The notes beneath the pieces are model-generated. The model worked only from the letters and a program-made list of their open reading frames with translations. It had not been told where the DNA came from and did no database searches. From Mesostigma viride (Eukaryota > Streptophyta > Mesostigmatophyceae > Mesostigmatales > Mesostigmataceae), in the NCBI GenBank assembly GCA_009746045.1, contig RPFO01000017.1:1787452-1851451 (forward strand): a stretch of 64,000 bases of DNA, in the 5' to 3' direction. The position numbers and the translations under genes are program-made. Below, in pieces: positions 32,332 through 41,888 of this stretch (position 1 is its first letter; each line of letters starts with the position of its first letter).

Positions 32332-34776
32332 ATGCTCGCAAGGAGCTCTTCGTTTCCTCGTCTTCTAGCTGCTGCTGAGACAGACACCCGTGCCAGTCCC
32401 CGCTGTAAATATGCTCTCTCCCAATTGCAAGCTGGACATCGGAAAGGTGTCACAAAATCCATGAGGAAAAGCCTCCGCCACAGCTTTTCAGAACCAGACC
32501 TGTGCAGGCTAGACAGTGTGCCCTGTGCAGAACCTATCCGCGCTGGTCTAGGCTTTGAGCATATCACCGACAATGGCGATTCGAGGCTACATAACATGGT
32601 GACCAGGACCGGCCAGGTCGTGGTATGCGGTGCACGGGGTTGCAGACCTGTACTTACATCCAACCTGCAAGACGAGGACGAGCGGGGAACCCATGACAGT
32701 GATGAGTACTTCCGCGAGGCCTTAATCAAGAATCCAAATTGCGCCTCCCTTCTCAAGGAATACGCCCGCTATCTTGTCGAGGTGAGCCCGCTCGCGTGCT
32801 GTGGCAGTAGAGCTCGAAATGCGTAGATCTGACTGCACTGACAGCACAGCATGCGGGCCTTGTGCATGGCGCCCACTGACGGGCCATCAGTGTCCCAGCT
32901 CAGTTTTTACCAACGCGCCCATACTTGCACTCCATCATTACATCCAATCAAGGTAGTTTATCACTACCATTACAAGCCATCAAGGCACTTTATCGTGACC
33001 CTCCACTTAGGCACTTCAGCATGGCTTTCCACCACGTCACTGATCGCTGCCAACTGCCCACTCTTGTGTGCGGCCTGCCCGCACTCGCGCGCAACTTCCT
33101 CTTCAGGTCAAGAAGGACATCCCTGGCTCGGAACGCATCTACAACCGTGCGCTTGCGCTGTCCCCCCACGACGCGGACATGCTCACCCAGTACGCGCACC
33201 TGCTGTGGGAGAAGAAGGGCGAGTGGCGCGGGGCCACCGTTCTGTTTGAGCGCGCAGTCAAAGCGGCGCCTAACGACTGGTGCGTGTGAGCCTTGCGTAT
33301 GGGCACTTGTTGCCGGTAGTTACCGGTGCGCGTGGGGTTCTTGTGGATGGGTGCTTCTTTCCCGTGTTGACTGGTTCGTGTGGGCCTGGTGACTGGCGTG
33401 TATGGGTCTTAATCACTTGAGTGTGTGGCCCTGAATGACTGGCATGTGTTGCCCATATTTGACTGGTATGTGTTGGCTCTTGTGGTTGGTATGAAGGGCC
33501 CCCAACGACTGGTAACTAAAGCAATGTTCAGGCCTTTGCTTCCTGATCACGCCCAGACAGTGCAATTTTTTAACTAAAAATGTCAGGGCTCCTCTGTGCC
33601 TTGGTTGGTGGCTTCCCTCATTGGTTGTTGGCCCACGGCCTGGTATGCCCCCCCTGGGTGGTAGGAAGCAAAGCACTGTTTCAAGACCCAGGTCCAATCC
33701 ACCATTATCTGTCCCTTGAAGCTTTGCTACCTTGCTATGTGGCAATTATGCTTGGTGTCCCATGGGCATGACTTGCAGCCCTTCGTGCTCCTAGCCATGC
33801 TTGCCACACCCACACTGCGAAGGCTTTTGCTTCATTTTGTGCGGGTTGTCTCATGGTCATTCGGCCTGCCATGCAAAGCCCGTAGGGGGCGTGCCCGGCT
33901 TCCCTACTGTCATTCATAGCATGGGAAGGGTGAGGTGGGCAGGAAAGGAACGGGGGAGGTGTCGCAGGCAAGAAAGGGCCCTGAAACGGGACAAAAGGTG
34001 TGCGTGGAAGGGGGGCGAGCGAAAGGTAAAAAAGGTTCGATACCTGTATGCATGGGTACGGAAAGGGCTTTGAGGGAATGAGACGTGTAGGTAGAGGGCT
34101 GGGTTAGAAATGAGACCGCAGTTTCACAGGTGGGCTGTGTGGCACTGGATGTAAATGCCTGGTTGCATAGGACGTAAATGCCTCGACGTGAGGCTATACT
34201 CCGCCACCCACCCACGTCCTGTGGTTCCCACCACCACCCATCTTTTCTATTTCTGGGGCCTCTCTTCGCACTCAACCCTAGTGCTGCTTGCCCATCGGCC
34301 CAACTGCCTGCTACAATCTGCCCACCTTATAGCATGTCTTTCTTTCCTTGGCGTGCCGGCCAGCTGCCCCTCACTGGAGCTGTGTTGCTCCTTCCGCTGG
34401 CTCTCCCTCTGGTGCACCACTGAGCTCTCCGGCTTCCCTCACGCCCACCACATCCACTGGCCTCGTGGATGTGGTGAGTAGCACAGGGCTCTGCTGTGCC
34501 CCCCACTTCATCCCCTCGTCTTCTCGCCTTGTCATCTGCGCCTCGGCGTGCTCCTCCCGCCTCGCTGCCCCGCAGCTACGTGCACGCTGAACTCACAGGC
34601 CTCTGCGATGCGCCTTTCCCCTCCCCCTGCTGCCCCGCAGCTACGTGCACGCGGCATACGCATCATTCCTCTTCTGCAAGTCGGCCGTGCTGCACGACGC
34701 GGGGTGCGGCGCCTCGCCAGATACCCCCGACGACCGCATGGGACCCTACCCATACTACACGACGGTCGCTGCATAA
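32332..34776 (+). CDS. TPR-repeat protein (252 aa)
   Basis: Exons are 32332-32781, 33107-33279 and 34641-34776, with GTGAGC...TTCAG and GTGCGT...CGCAG introns of 325 and 1361 bp. Phases agree (0, then 2). Residues 1-115 are basic and Ser-rich, with RHSFSEPDL and a Cys-rich VVCGARGC. From about residue 122 three TPR units follow: YFREALIKNPNCASLLKEY, IYNRALALSPHDADMLTQYA and LFERAVKAAPND-CYVHAAYA, the last crossing intron 2. TPRs are protein-interaction scaffolds, and similar small TPR proteins with an Ala/Tyr-rich third repeat are widespread in plants and algae; the partner is unknown. The short C terminus ends GPYPYYTTVAA. The intron 2 boundary is the least certain, because a near-duplicate acceptor lies about 70 bp upstream of the chosen one. 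Confidence 0.75.
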
Positions 34777-35989
34777 GCCTGCTTGGGCCTTCAGCTTGGG
34801 GCAATAGGCATGGAGCTTGCAGCATGGGGCCTATAGCATAGGGAGTAAGGCATGGGGCTTATGGTGAGGCTTGGGCTAAGGCATGGCATGCGCGGTGGCA
34901 TGTGCTCCGGCACAACCGAAATGAACCCAGTTGTTGCTTTTGACTTGAAAGTAACAACCAAGGTTGTACATTCGCGCAGCCAATGCTGGGGGCACTTGGC
35001 AGTGGGGCTGAGCAGTCGGGCCAATTTTCCATGACTGGGCTCACTTGCGACCTCGAGCTGATGCTGGGCACACGCATGATGTTGCAGACAGTGCAGCACA
35101 TTTGGCTGTACCGCTGCGGGTAGGTCGAACAGGGAGCAGGCCAACCTGGAAACTGCTGGCGCACCACCTGTTTACAGAAGTTCAGGGCGGAATACATGGA
35201 CATGGGCATGAGGCTGGGATGCTGGGGAACGTCTCCAGGGTAGTGTGTGGGTTAGCTGGCGCCAGTAGTATGAGCAATATACAGATATCTTACAATATAC
35301 AGATACAGATGTATATCTTTGCTGACTGGGCTGTTGCCATGTGGACCCAGTCATGTCATTCACATTCACACCAGTCTACGTGGACAGGAGTTTCTTCACT
35401 TGTTGGGGCAGCGGACATCTATGCAATTAGGAATATCTGGTTGTCTCACTGATACCCCGTGCAAGGGGATGGTTGTAAGCTGTGGCGTTATTTCATGTAC
35501 ATGTGCATTTTAAATGTTGCAGTGGGTCGAGGCTGTCAGGGGATGTGGGTAACTGTAGTTGTGTAGATCAGCATAAAGTTCTTGTCAAGGAGACAACCTG
35601 ATACGAAGAGATTCAGACACCTCTGTATGTGCGCATGCATCCAGGAATAGTTGTCTCACTTAATATCCAGACAAGTTTGTAACCTTGTAGACAGGCAAAT
35701 GAACAACACTGGACTGGTGATCATGGGGTAGTGTGTTTTTGCAAAGCGGAAGTGTACAGCGTAAATATATTCATTGAGAATGATAAATTACGGAGGTGAG
35801 ATTGGCATGCAACGTAAGGAAAATCCCGAAAAGAAGAAGAACCCTGAAGAAATTAATTGTAATCTGACACGGACATCCAAGGATAACGCCATGCTGCACA
35901 AGGTACAACTAACTTCATCACAAAACTACGACACGCAGCAACATCGCTGCCGGCCCACCATGCAGGCCTGGGAGGGATCTAGACCGCAT
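34777..35989. other. 3' flank and intergenic region
   Basis: Local GGGGC(T/A)-type repeats follow the TPR stop codon (34790-34900). Short coding-like pieces near 35040-35220 have plausible splice signals but inconsistent phases, so I do not call a gene. Confidence 0.35.
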
Positions 35990-37055
35990 GGGTCGCAGCA
36001 AAGTCGGTTTGGGTGCGGCAGAATAACACATCAGCCACGGTGCGAGTGAAGGCGAGTGACGTGGCGCTGCCGCCAATACGAGGACCACACGTGCGGGCAG
36101 ACCACGGGGCCCGGTCTGACCCTCAAGGTCCAGGCGGTCTTCACGGCGCTGGCAGCACTCGTGGAAAAACTCCGCCGTCTCATGGGGCCCATGGCCCCGA
36201 ACTCGTCAAGGACAAAGGGGATGACCCGGTGGGGCCCCACATTGCCGTAGGAGGCAAACTTGTCGCGCTCAGCCACAGCGGCTGCAGCGCCGGCATCCAC
36301 AGCCGCCCGGAGGATGTGGCGACCGGAGAGCGGCCGAGCCACGGAGACATCCATGCAAGCAGGGTTGGCACCTGCTCATCGTAGTCAAGCACGGTAATGT
36401 CGGGGCGGTGTTTAGGTGCTCAAGTAGAGGGCGGCCCCATCCGCGTCCTCGCACTTGATGGTGGAGTGCATGGGAAAGACCGACCGAACCATGGCACACA
36501 CCACCCGGAGGAGAGCGGTATGGAGATAGAGGAACCAGTTCTGGTTCTGGTGGGGCCCCACCCATGCACGCGATGTAGTGTGTCCCAGTAGTATATCGAG
36601 AGCAAGCCCACAGCTGCCGCAGGACGCACCCGCCGTGAGGAGAGGTTGCGGGGCAAACAGCTGGTGGCGGAGGGCGATGGCATAATAAAGGGCCGGAACC
36701 AGCGTGAACAATGGGCTCATGGGGAGGGCGCGCAGGATTGCCACCCCCACGCTCCCCTCAAGGGAAACTGAGTGAAGCCAAGCCTTCCCCTGATCGTTCA
36801 AGCTCGCATGCAGACCCATCCAGTCGATCAGCACAGTGTAGTATACCCGCGTAGGCCTTTTGTTGTTTTTCATGAACGCAGGCAGGGAAGACATGCACTA
36901 GGACTGACGACAGTGGACACGCCGGGCGTGCCCCGGGGCAGGCGATGCATGGTGGACGGCCTGGGCGGGGTGGACGAGGTCGCAGGCCTGCTGGATCCCG
37001 AGCCGTCCAGGTCACGTGCTCCTCCAGCACTGCGCGAAGGTCATCCTGGATGGAT
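35990..37055 (-). pseudogene. RT-D 3' relic with restriction-like endonuclease region
   Basis: On minus it begins near 37050 (VLEEHVTWT), then KQQKAYAGILHCADRLD and LNDQGKAWLHSVSL, matching the end of the RT-D relic at 7.5 kb. A Cys-rich piece follows (CGSCGLALDILLGH), then PDITVLDYDEQ and, in another frame, VIPFVLDEFGAMGP. In related retroelements this order is a zinc knuckle followed by a PD-(D/E)XK-type endonuclease. Several frame changes make it non-functional. It supplies the 3' half missing from the 5.7-7.7 kb copy. Confidence 0.55.
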
Positions 37056-37065
37056 GGACGGGTCC

Positions 37066-37130
37066 ACGGACGGACGGACGGACGGACGGACGGACGGACG
37101 GACGGACGGACGGACGGACGGACGGACGGA
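37066..37130 (+). repeat. (CGGA)16 array in a LINE-A 3'UTR slot
   Basis: A pure tetranucleotide array, flanked on the right by TTGATGGG, then CACGCAATCCTACCGGTCTA, which is the LINE-A 3'UTR in inverted orientation. It sits where other copies carry CATC. Confidence 0.8.
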
Positions 37131-37189
37131 TTGATGGGAACACGCAATCCTACCGGTCTACTAAGCTATCTCAAAAAAAAGGCGTCCAC

Positions 37190-37479
37190 ATACTGTGGTT
37201 GATCATCAGGTCCCCTTGCGGCCTTGCCCACGCTCCTTGTTATGATATGCTCACATGGGTCTTATTGCACCCACAGATTGCCGGATCGTTAGCGTGTCCG
37301 TTTAGCTAGCGCGCCCGAGTGCAGCTGTGGCATAGCTTAGGCTGATGAAGGAGACTGGGGGTCTCTGCCCTTTCTCCTGTTGTGCACACACAGGGATTAA
37401 AAGCACTTCGGTGCTCCGTGACTCCCCAACGGGAGCACGTGTTTAATTAGTTAATTAATTAATTAGGTCCCCGCCCCTC
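37190..37479 (+). mobile_element. LINE-A terminus on unrelated sequence
   Basis: Only the last part (about 37395-37466; GTGCTCCGTGACTCCCCAAC, then GGGAGCAC) and a TTAA tail are recognisable. The preceding 200 bp are not identified. Confidence 0.55.
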
Positions 37480-38670
37480 CAGTACACCTTGGGCTCAAGT
37501 ACACCTGGGGGTCCTGCTTGTGGCGGAGGTATTCCGGCCACAGGTCGCGTCGCTGCTGCTGCGCTGATCAAGCGGGGCCGGGTCAGGTCGTCGCCCAGCG
37601 TCCAGGTGAGGTTGTGCAACCTCTAGCTTGCGACGAGAAAGGGACCGCTGTGCACATGCTTGTCCTCGGGGGAGGGGAAGGTGAGCAGGACTGGTGGGGG
37701 AGCCGCCTTGTCTCGTGAGTGGGGAACGCCCGGCGGTGGCACCCATGCACGCAGTTCTACCTCACCTACCAGGCCCATGAGGGTAAGGAGCTGTTCCTTG
37801 AGCTCGCCGGCAAGCTGGGTGGTTGACGTCTCACCAGGGGCTTCTGGGGGAAGCGACGCAGCACCACCCGGCAGTTGCGGAGAGCGCGGTTGGTGGCCTC
37901 CCGTTGTTGTGCCTGGCGAAGGTCTTCAAGCTCCTGGAGTTTCGAAGGCGATGGCGTCAGTGGTTGAGGCAGTCGCTGTCCGCAGCAGGTCCGCATAGGA
38001 TCGAGAGCTCGGCCGGGCCGGGAAATTACTCGCCAGCATCCTGCTGGGGAGGCTGGGATGCGATGGTGGCCGTCTGCTCCGCTATCTTGGGGACCTGTGT
38101 GGCCAGGGCCTCGGTGTGGGCGGTGATGGCTTCAAGCTTCTTCATGAGCACGCCGCACTTGCCCTCCACCTGGTTGAGGCGAGAGACAAGTGCAGAGTAC
38201 GTGTCGGATGCCTGCGCCGCGCCGGCCGGTAGTGCAGCGCCGTGAACTGTCAGGTTGGAGCTTGTGGACGACCTTGCATGGTTTCCACATTGGAGACCCG
38301 GACCTCCACCGTGTTGAGCGTCGTGTTTAGCGAGGTCAGCTTCTCGGCCAACGGCCAGGTCACGTGCTCCTCCAGCACTGCTCGGCCAGATGTCATCCTT
38401 GCAGATGGTCAGGGAGCCGATGAGGCTGCCGGGCGCCGGCTGCGCAGCCCGGCCGGCTGGGGTGCGGAGCTGAGCGATGAAGGCGTCTTCAGTGAGCTGG
38501 AAGTGGCTAGCTGCACAGGATGGCGAGGCGGTGGTTGTTCCCTGCGCATGGCCGGGCGAGGAGCCTCTCCAGGTTCTCGTTGAGGATGGGCCCACCTGGC
38601 CCGAGGAGCTTGCATTCAGTTCTTGTGCTAATAAATGCACTACTATGTCGGCGCATTCTTCCTTCGTCAA
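37480..38670 (-). pseudogene. Probable retrotransposon ORF1-like coiled-coil relic
   Basis: On minus a frame from 38670 to 38026 has a predicted coiled coil near its end (LVSRLNQVEGKCGVLMKKLE). An alternative frame contains VLEEHVTWPLAEKLTSLNTT, matching the start of the RT-D relic at about 37030. It may be the gag-like ORF1 of RT-D, decayed by frameshifts. No zinc knuckle is clearly visible. Confidence 0.35.
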
Positions 38671-38689
38671 TGGTCATGGCCAGATGGAT

Positions 38690-40155
38690 CATGGATGGAT
38701 GGATGGATCCATGATGGGTACACACAATCAGGACTACCGGTCTAAAATATTTTGGTACAAAATCAATCCTACTCTACATTAGATAGTGTGCCCTAGACCC
38801 TAGGGGTCTTGCCTAGCATGCTTCCCATGTTTGAAAACACGCAGCTTCCCTACTGGACCGGGGGTTCGTTGTCCTCTATAAGTTGAGCCCATGCGATAAG
38901 CACCTCCCCGAGGGGTATGCTCCTGTTTTCTCTCCACGGGCCCCGCGGCCCGTTGCTAGCCAGGGTAGAAGTCCGCAGGTGGAGGTTATTGGTCCTGAGG
39001 ATAGCCGCTACACTACCGCCTCGTCTGCCATTACAGTAGAGGACAGCTCGGATGAGGATTACATCCCCATCTAGTGCTTAACGGTTGGGGGATGATGCAG
39101 ACGATAAATTTGTTTAAACGTTTGTTTAATTATTTTTCTAATGAGAGTAGCATGGTACTCCGTGGCATGCCTTTGCGCATGACACGCAAGTACGTACTTA
39201 CTTACTTACTTACTTGAGCCCATGCACTTGGCCTTGTCCATGATTCATCTTTTTCCAAATCACGGCGAGGCCTAGCCATGGATGTGTGGGCCTAGGCCCC
39301 CCATGTCCTCTTCTAGCTGCTCTTTGAAAGTGCGGGCCTTGCGGCCGCGGCGTCTAGCATTGTTGGGCCCGTCCCACGTGATCGAGGAGGTGCCTGCCAG
39401 GCTGAGCTGGTCCCAGCGCCCTGCGGAGGGGGGCCGCCACGTGATTGATGTGCATGTCTACCTGGTTGCGTGGTGCGAGCTAAGTGCCCTACAAGCTGCA
39501 GTCGCCGCTGCTCGATGGTGCTGGTGATACTCGTGGTTACAAGTCTCCTTGATACTTGTGGCATGCCTAGGTACAAGTCCTCCTTGCCGGCGGATCGACG
39601 TGAGCAGCGTAGCGGTCCACACGGAAAATTGACCGCAGCATGTTGGTGACCGCGCCGTCCAGCTTGTTGGCAAGGTACATGGGTTGTGAGGGTCCACGTC
39701 GAGATCGGCCCCATACGTAAGAACAGGAAGGACCAGGACCTTAAACAGGTCGATCATGTTTCTCTAGCTGGCCCAAGGGCTTGCGCCACAGGGCCCTGTA
39801 TTGGCGTAAAGCGTGCCAGGCGAGGGAGATACGGTGGTCCACGTGGCGGCCTCACAGCTGGGGAGTAAGCTACCCGGCCAGCAACTTGATCGACGTGGTC
39901 CCGATACTGGACGCGAGAGCCATCAAGGAGAAAGAGGTCAGGCGGTGGCTGAGTGAGCCCAACCGCCATGGCCTCTGTACGTCTTCTTGCTGACCTTTCA
40001 AGAGCCCCACCACTCGGGCCTCGATCCACTGCGAGGCAGTCAAGCCACGTCTGCATGTGCTCAGTGTCCTCGAAGAGGGTGGTGTCGTCTGCATATAGAC
40101 GAATTCCGCCAGCCGAATCTCCGTGTCTGCGCCCCGGCCGCCATGCAGAGTGATC
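38690..40155 (-). mobile_element. Degraded LINE-A copy interrupted by LINE-C
   Basis: Outside the 38895-39213 insert, minus reads a decayed RT piece (FVYMQTTPP-like, with MQTWLDCLAVDRG at about 40050), LFKVLVLPVLTYGA (about 39745), RRLQLVGHLARTT and an ORF2 end. The 3'UTR ends near 38690 in a short GGAT repeat. Many small deletions are present. The extreme 3' terminal motif is lost. Confidence 0.7.
38895..39213 (+). mobile_element. LINE-C 3' end nested in LINE-A, 12-bp target duplication
   Basis: The 319-bp insert is bracketed by TTGAGCCCATGC (38883-38894 and 39214-39225). It encodes the end of an ORF (VEVIGPEDSRYTTASSAI, then VEDSSDEDYIPI, stop at 39072-39074), a 3'UTR with ACTCCGTGGCATGCCTTTGC, and an (ACTT)n tail. 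A second copy with the same ORF end lies at 56757-57150. Confidence 0.8.
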
Positions 40156-40470
40156 GAGTGCTTAAATAGATTATCCAGTCGTGGCTCGTTCATTTCACAG
40201 AGCTTCAGAATTAATATAGATTTTGGCCTAAAGCATACAGCGTGATAGGGCCACATAGATATAATGGATATTAATCGCATTATAAATTAACAGCATAAGT
40301 GCATAACTTATAAGGGCGAGACCGAATGGGCGAGCTAATTAAGAACTTTACTATTGTAGATCCTCACATGTACATGTTTGTGGCCTTGTGATTGATAAGT
40401 TTGAAGACATGCATCACATCAGCACAGTCACGTGTCTATTAATTAATTAAGCACGTCATCCTAGAGCACG
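40156..40470. other. No supported gene
   Basis: AT-rich sequence, with a TTAA run at about 40440. Nothing else is recognised. Confidence 0.4.
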
Positions 40471-41385
40471 ATCATGTACATGTGTGCCTATTATGATGAG
40501 CCACACTCCAGCTAGATGATGCCTAGCTTTGTTTAGTTATGTTGTGCCCATGCAGGGAGTAGCTCTCTGCTGAGACGCCATGCCCTAGCTTCTTTGTATA
40601 GCTATGCTGATCTTCCCCCCCATGACAGGCTCCCCCTTCGCTGGGCATAGCTTGAAGATCATGGGGATGCAAGTGCCCTGGTGTGCACACCTAGAGCAAG
40701 GGTCCTTTACATCCCCACCCTTGCAGGAAGTAGCTTAGGATGTATGATAGGCCATATCCCCCTCTCAAGGGCTATGTGCTACATATTCTGATCAGACACT
40801 CCGCAAAGGTGAAAACCTTTGCGTTCAGTGCCAGGCCGCGGAAAACGCGGAAAACGCGATCTGCAAATGAATCCGACCGGAATCGAACTGGGGACCTCTC
40901 GCACCAATTTTGCTGACTATAGGACGGACGTCTCCGGTTACCATGGCATCGCCAACTTACACCTACAGTCATCCGCAAAAGTTCTCCTGTCCGGGGAGTG
41001 ATGCAAGCCTTTCGGATTTGGTACTAGATAAATCACTCGAGATCTGTGTGTAGGAGTACTACACACGTGTCTGCACGCGAGACTTGTTCAGTCTCGCACC
41101 GTGAGACGGGCTGAACACGGCTACATATACTCCCAACGGAGTTATGTTACAATTCAATTCAATTCAATTCAATTCAATTCAATTCAATTCAATTCAATTC
41201 AATTCAATTCAATTCAATTCAATTCAATTCAATTCAATTCAATTCAATTCAATTCAATTCAATTCAATTCAATTCAATTCAATTCAATTCAATTCAATTC
41301 AATTCAATTCAATTCAATTCAATTCAATTCAATTCAATTCAATTCAATTCAATTCAATTCAATTCAATTCAATTCAATTCAATTC
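40471..41385 (+). mobile_element. LINE-B-like 3' end with (AATTC)47 tail, interrupted by element E
   Basis: 40471-40786 is the second copy of 8934-9250. It resumes at 41120 (ACATATACTCCCAACGGAG) and ends in an AATTC pentamer array at 41151-41385, against about four units in the 9.2-kb copy. The gap is element E. Confidence 0.75.
40787..41119 (-). mobile_element. SINE-like element E, longest copy (333 bp) with target duplication
   Basis: Flanked by the 9-bp duplication GCTACATAT (40778-40786 and 41120-41128); the unoccupied site exists at about 9230. Read on minus, the 5' part has a hairpin (stem GCGAGACT/AGTCTCGC), the middle has the B-box-like AGTTCGATTCC, and the end carries the CGCAAAGGT/ACCTTTGCG hairpin and CTGATCAGA. 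No A box is obvious, so polymerase III transcription is inferred, not shown. Confidence 0.75.
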
Positions 41386-41888
41386 AATCCTAGAGGAAAC
41401 CGTTTCTTCTATGTTAGGCTGCAGTACAGCGTTTGACGTTTCGCTGGTCAACATGTTGAGTTGGCATGCTCCAGGGCTTGGCTTGATAACAAAATTGCCT
41501 ATGTGGTTGGTTGTGTGTACGTTCCAGTTCCTGCCTACCATCACACATATTTCCTATCGGTGTGTGCTCCGAGAGAACAAAAAGGTCAAGCATGCGCAGC
41601 ATCGCTTGTTTCCACTGCAGCAACAAACACATCAGTATCGATGTGCAGCAAGAACGTCATAAATAATGGCCACAAGTAGTGGCGTGCAGAGAGAAAGAAA
41701 AATTCCCAGGCCAGAATTGATGGCCTTGGGCGGCACAGCAAGCGGTGCATATAGTAGTAAGCTATACATAATGTGAATGGTCGAGAGACCACTGGTTATT
41801 GTACGCAGCATGCTGCGATTTGTTGTTTAGAGGGCGCGCAACTAGTAAACAAGACCCTTCTCCCAGCCTTGGCGGCCATGATCGCCTG
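41386..41888. other. Spacer downstream of the MBL-GAF gene
   Basis: No gene seen; presumably includes the 3'UTR of the minus-strand gene that ends at 41889. Confidence 0.4.

Noticed and set aside
34960-35240. Additional exons after the TPR gene
   Set aside because: Protein-like stretches and splice-like words exist, but the frames do not join in a consistent phase.
41101-41662. QFNSI-repeat frames
   Set aside because: Produced by the AATTC pentamer tail of a LINE end.
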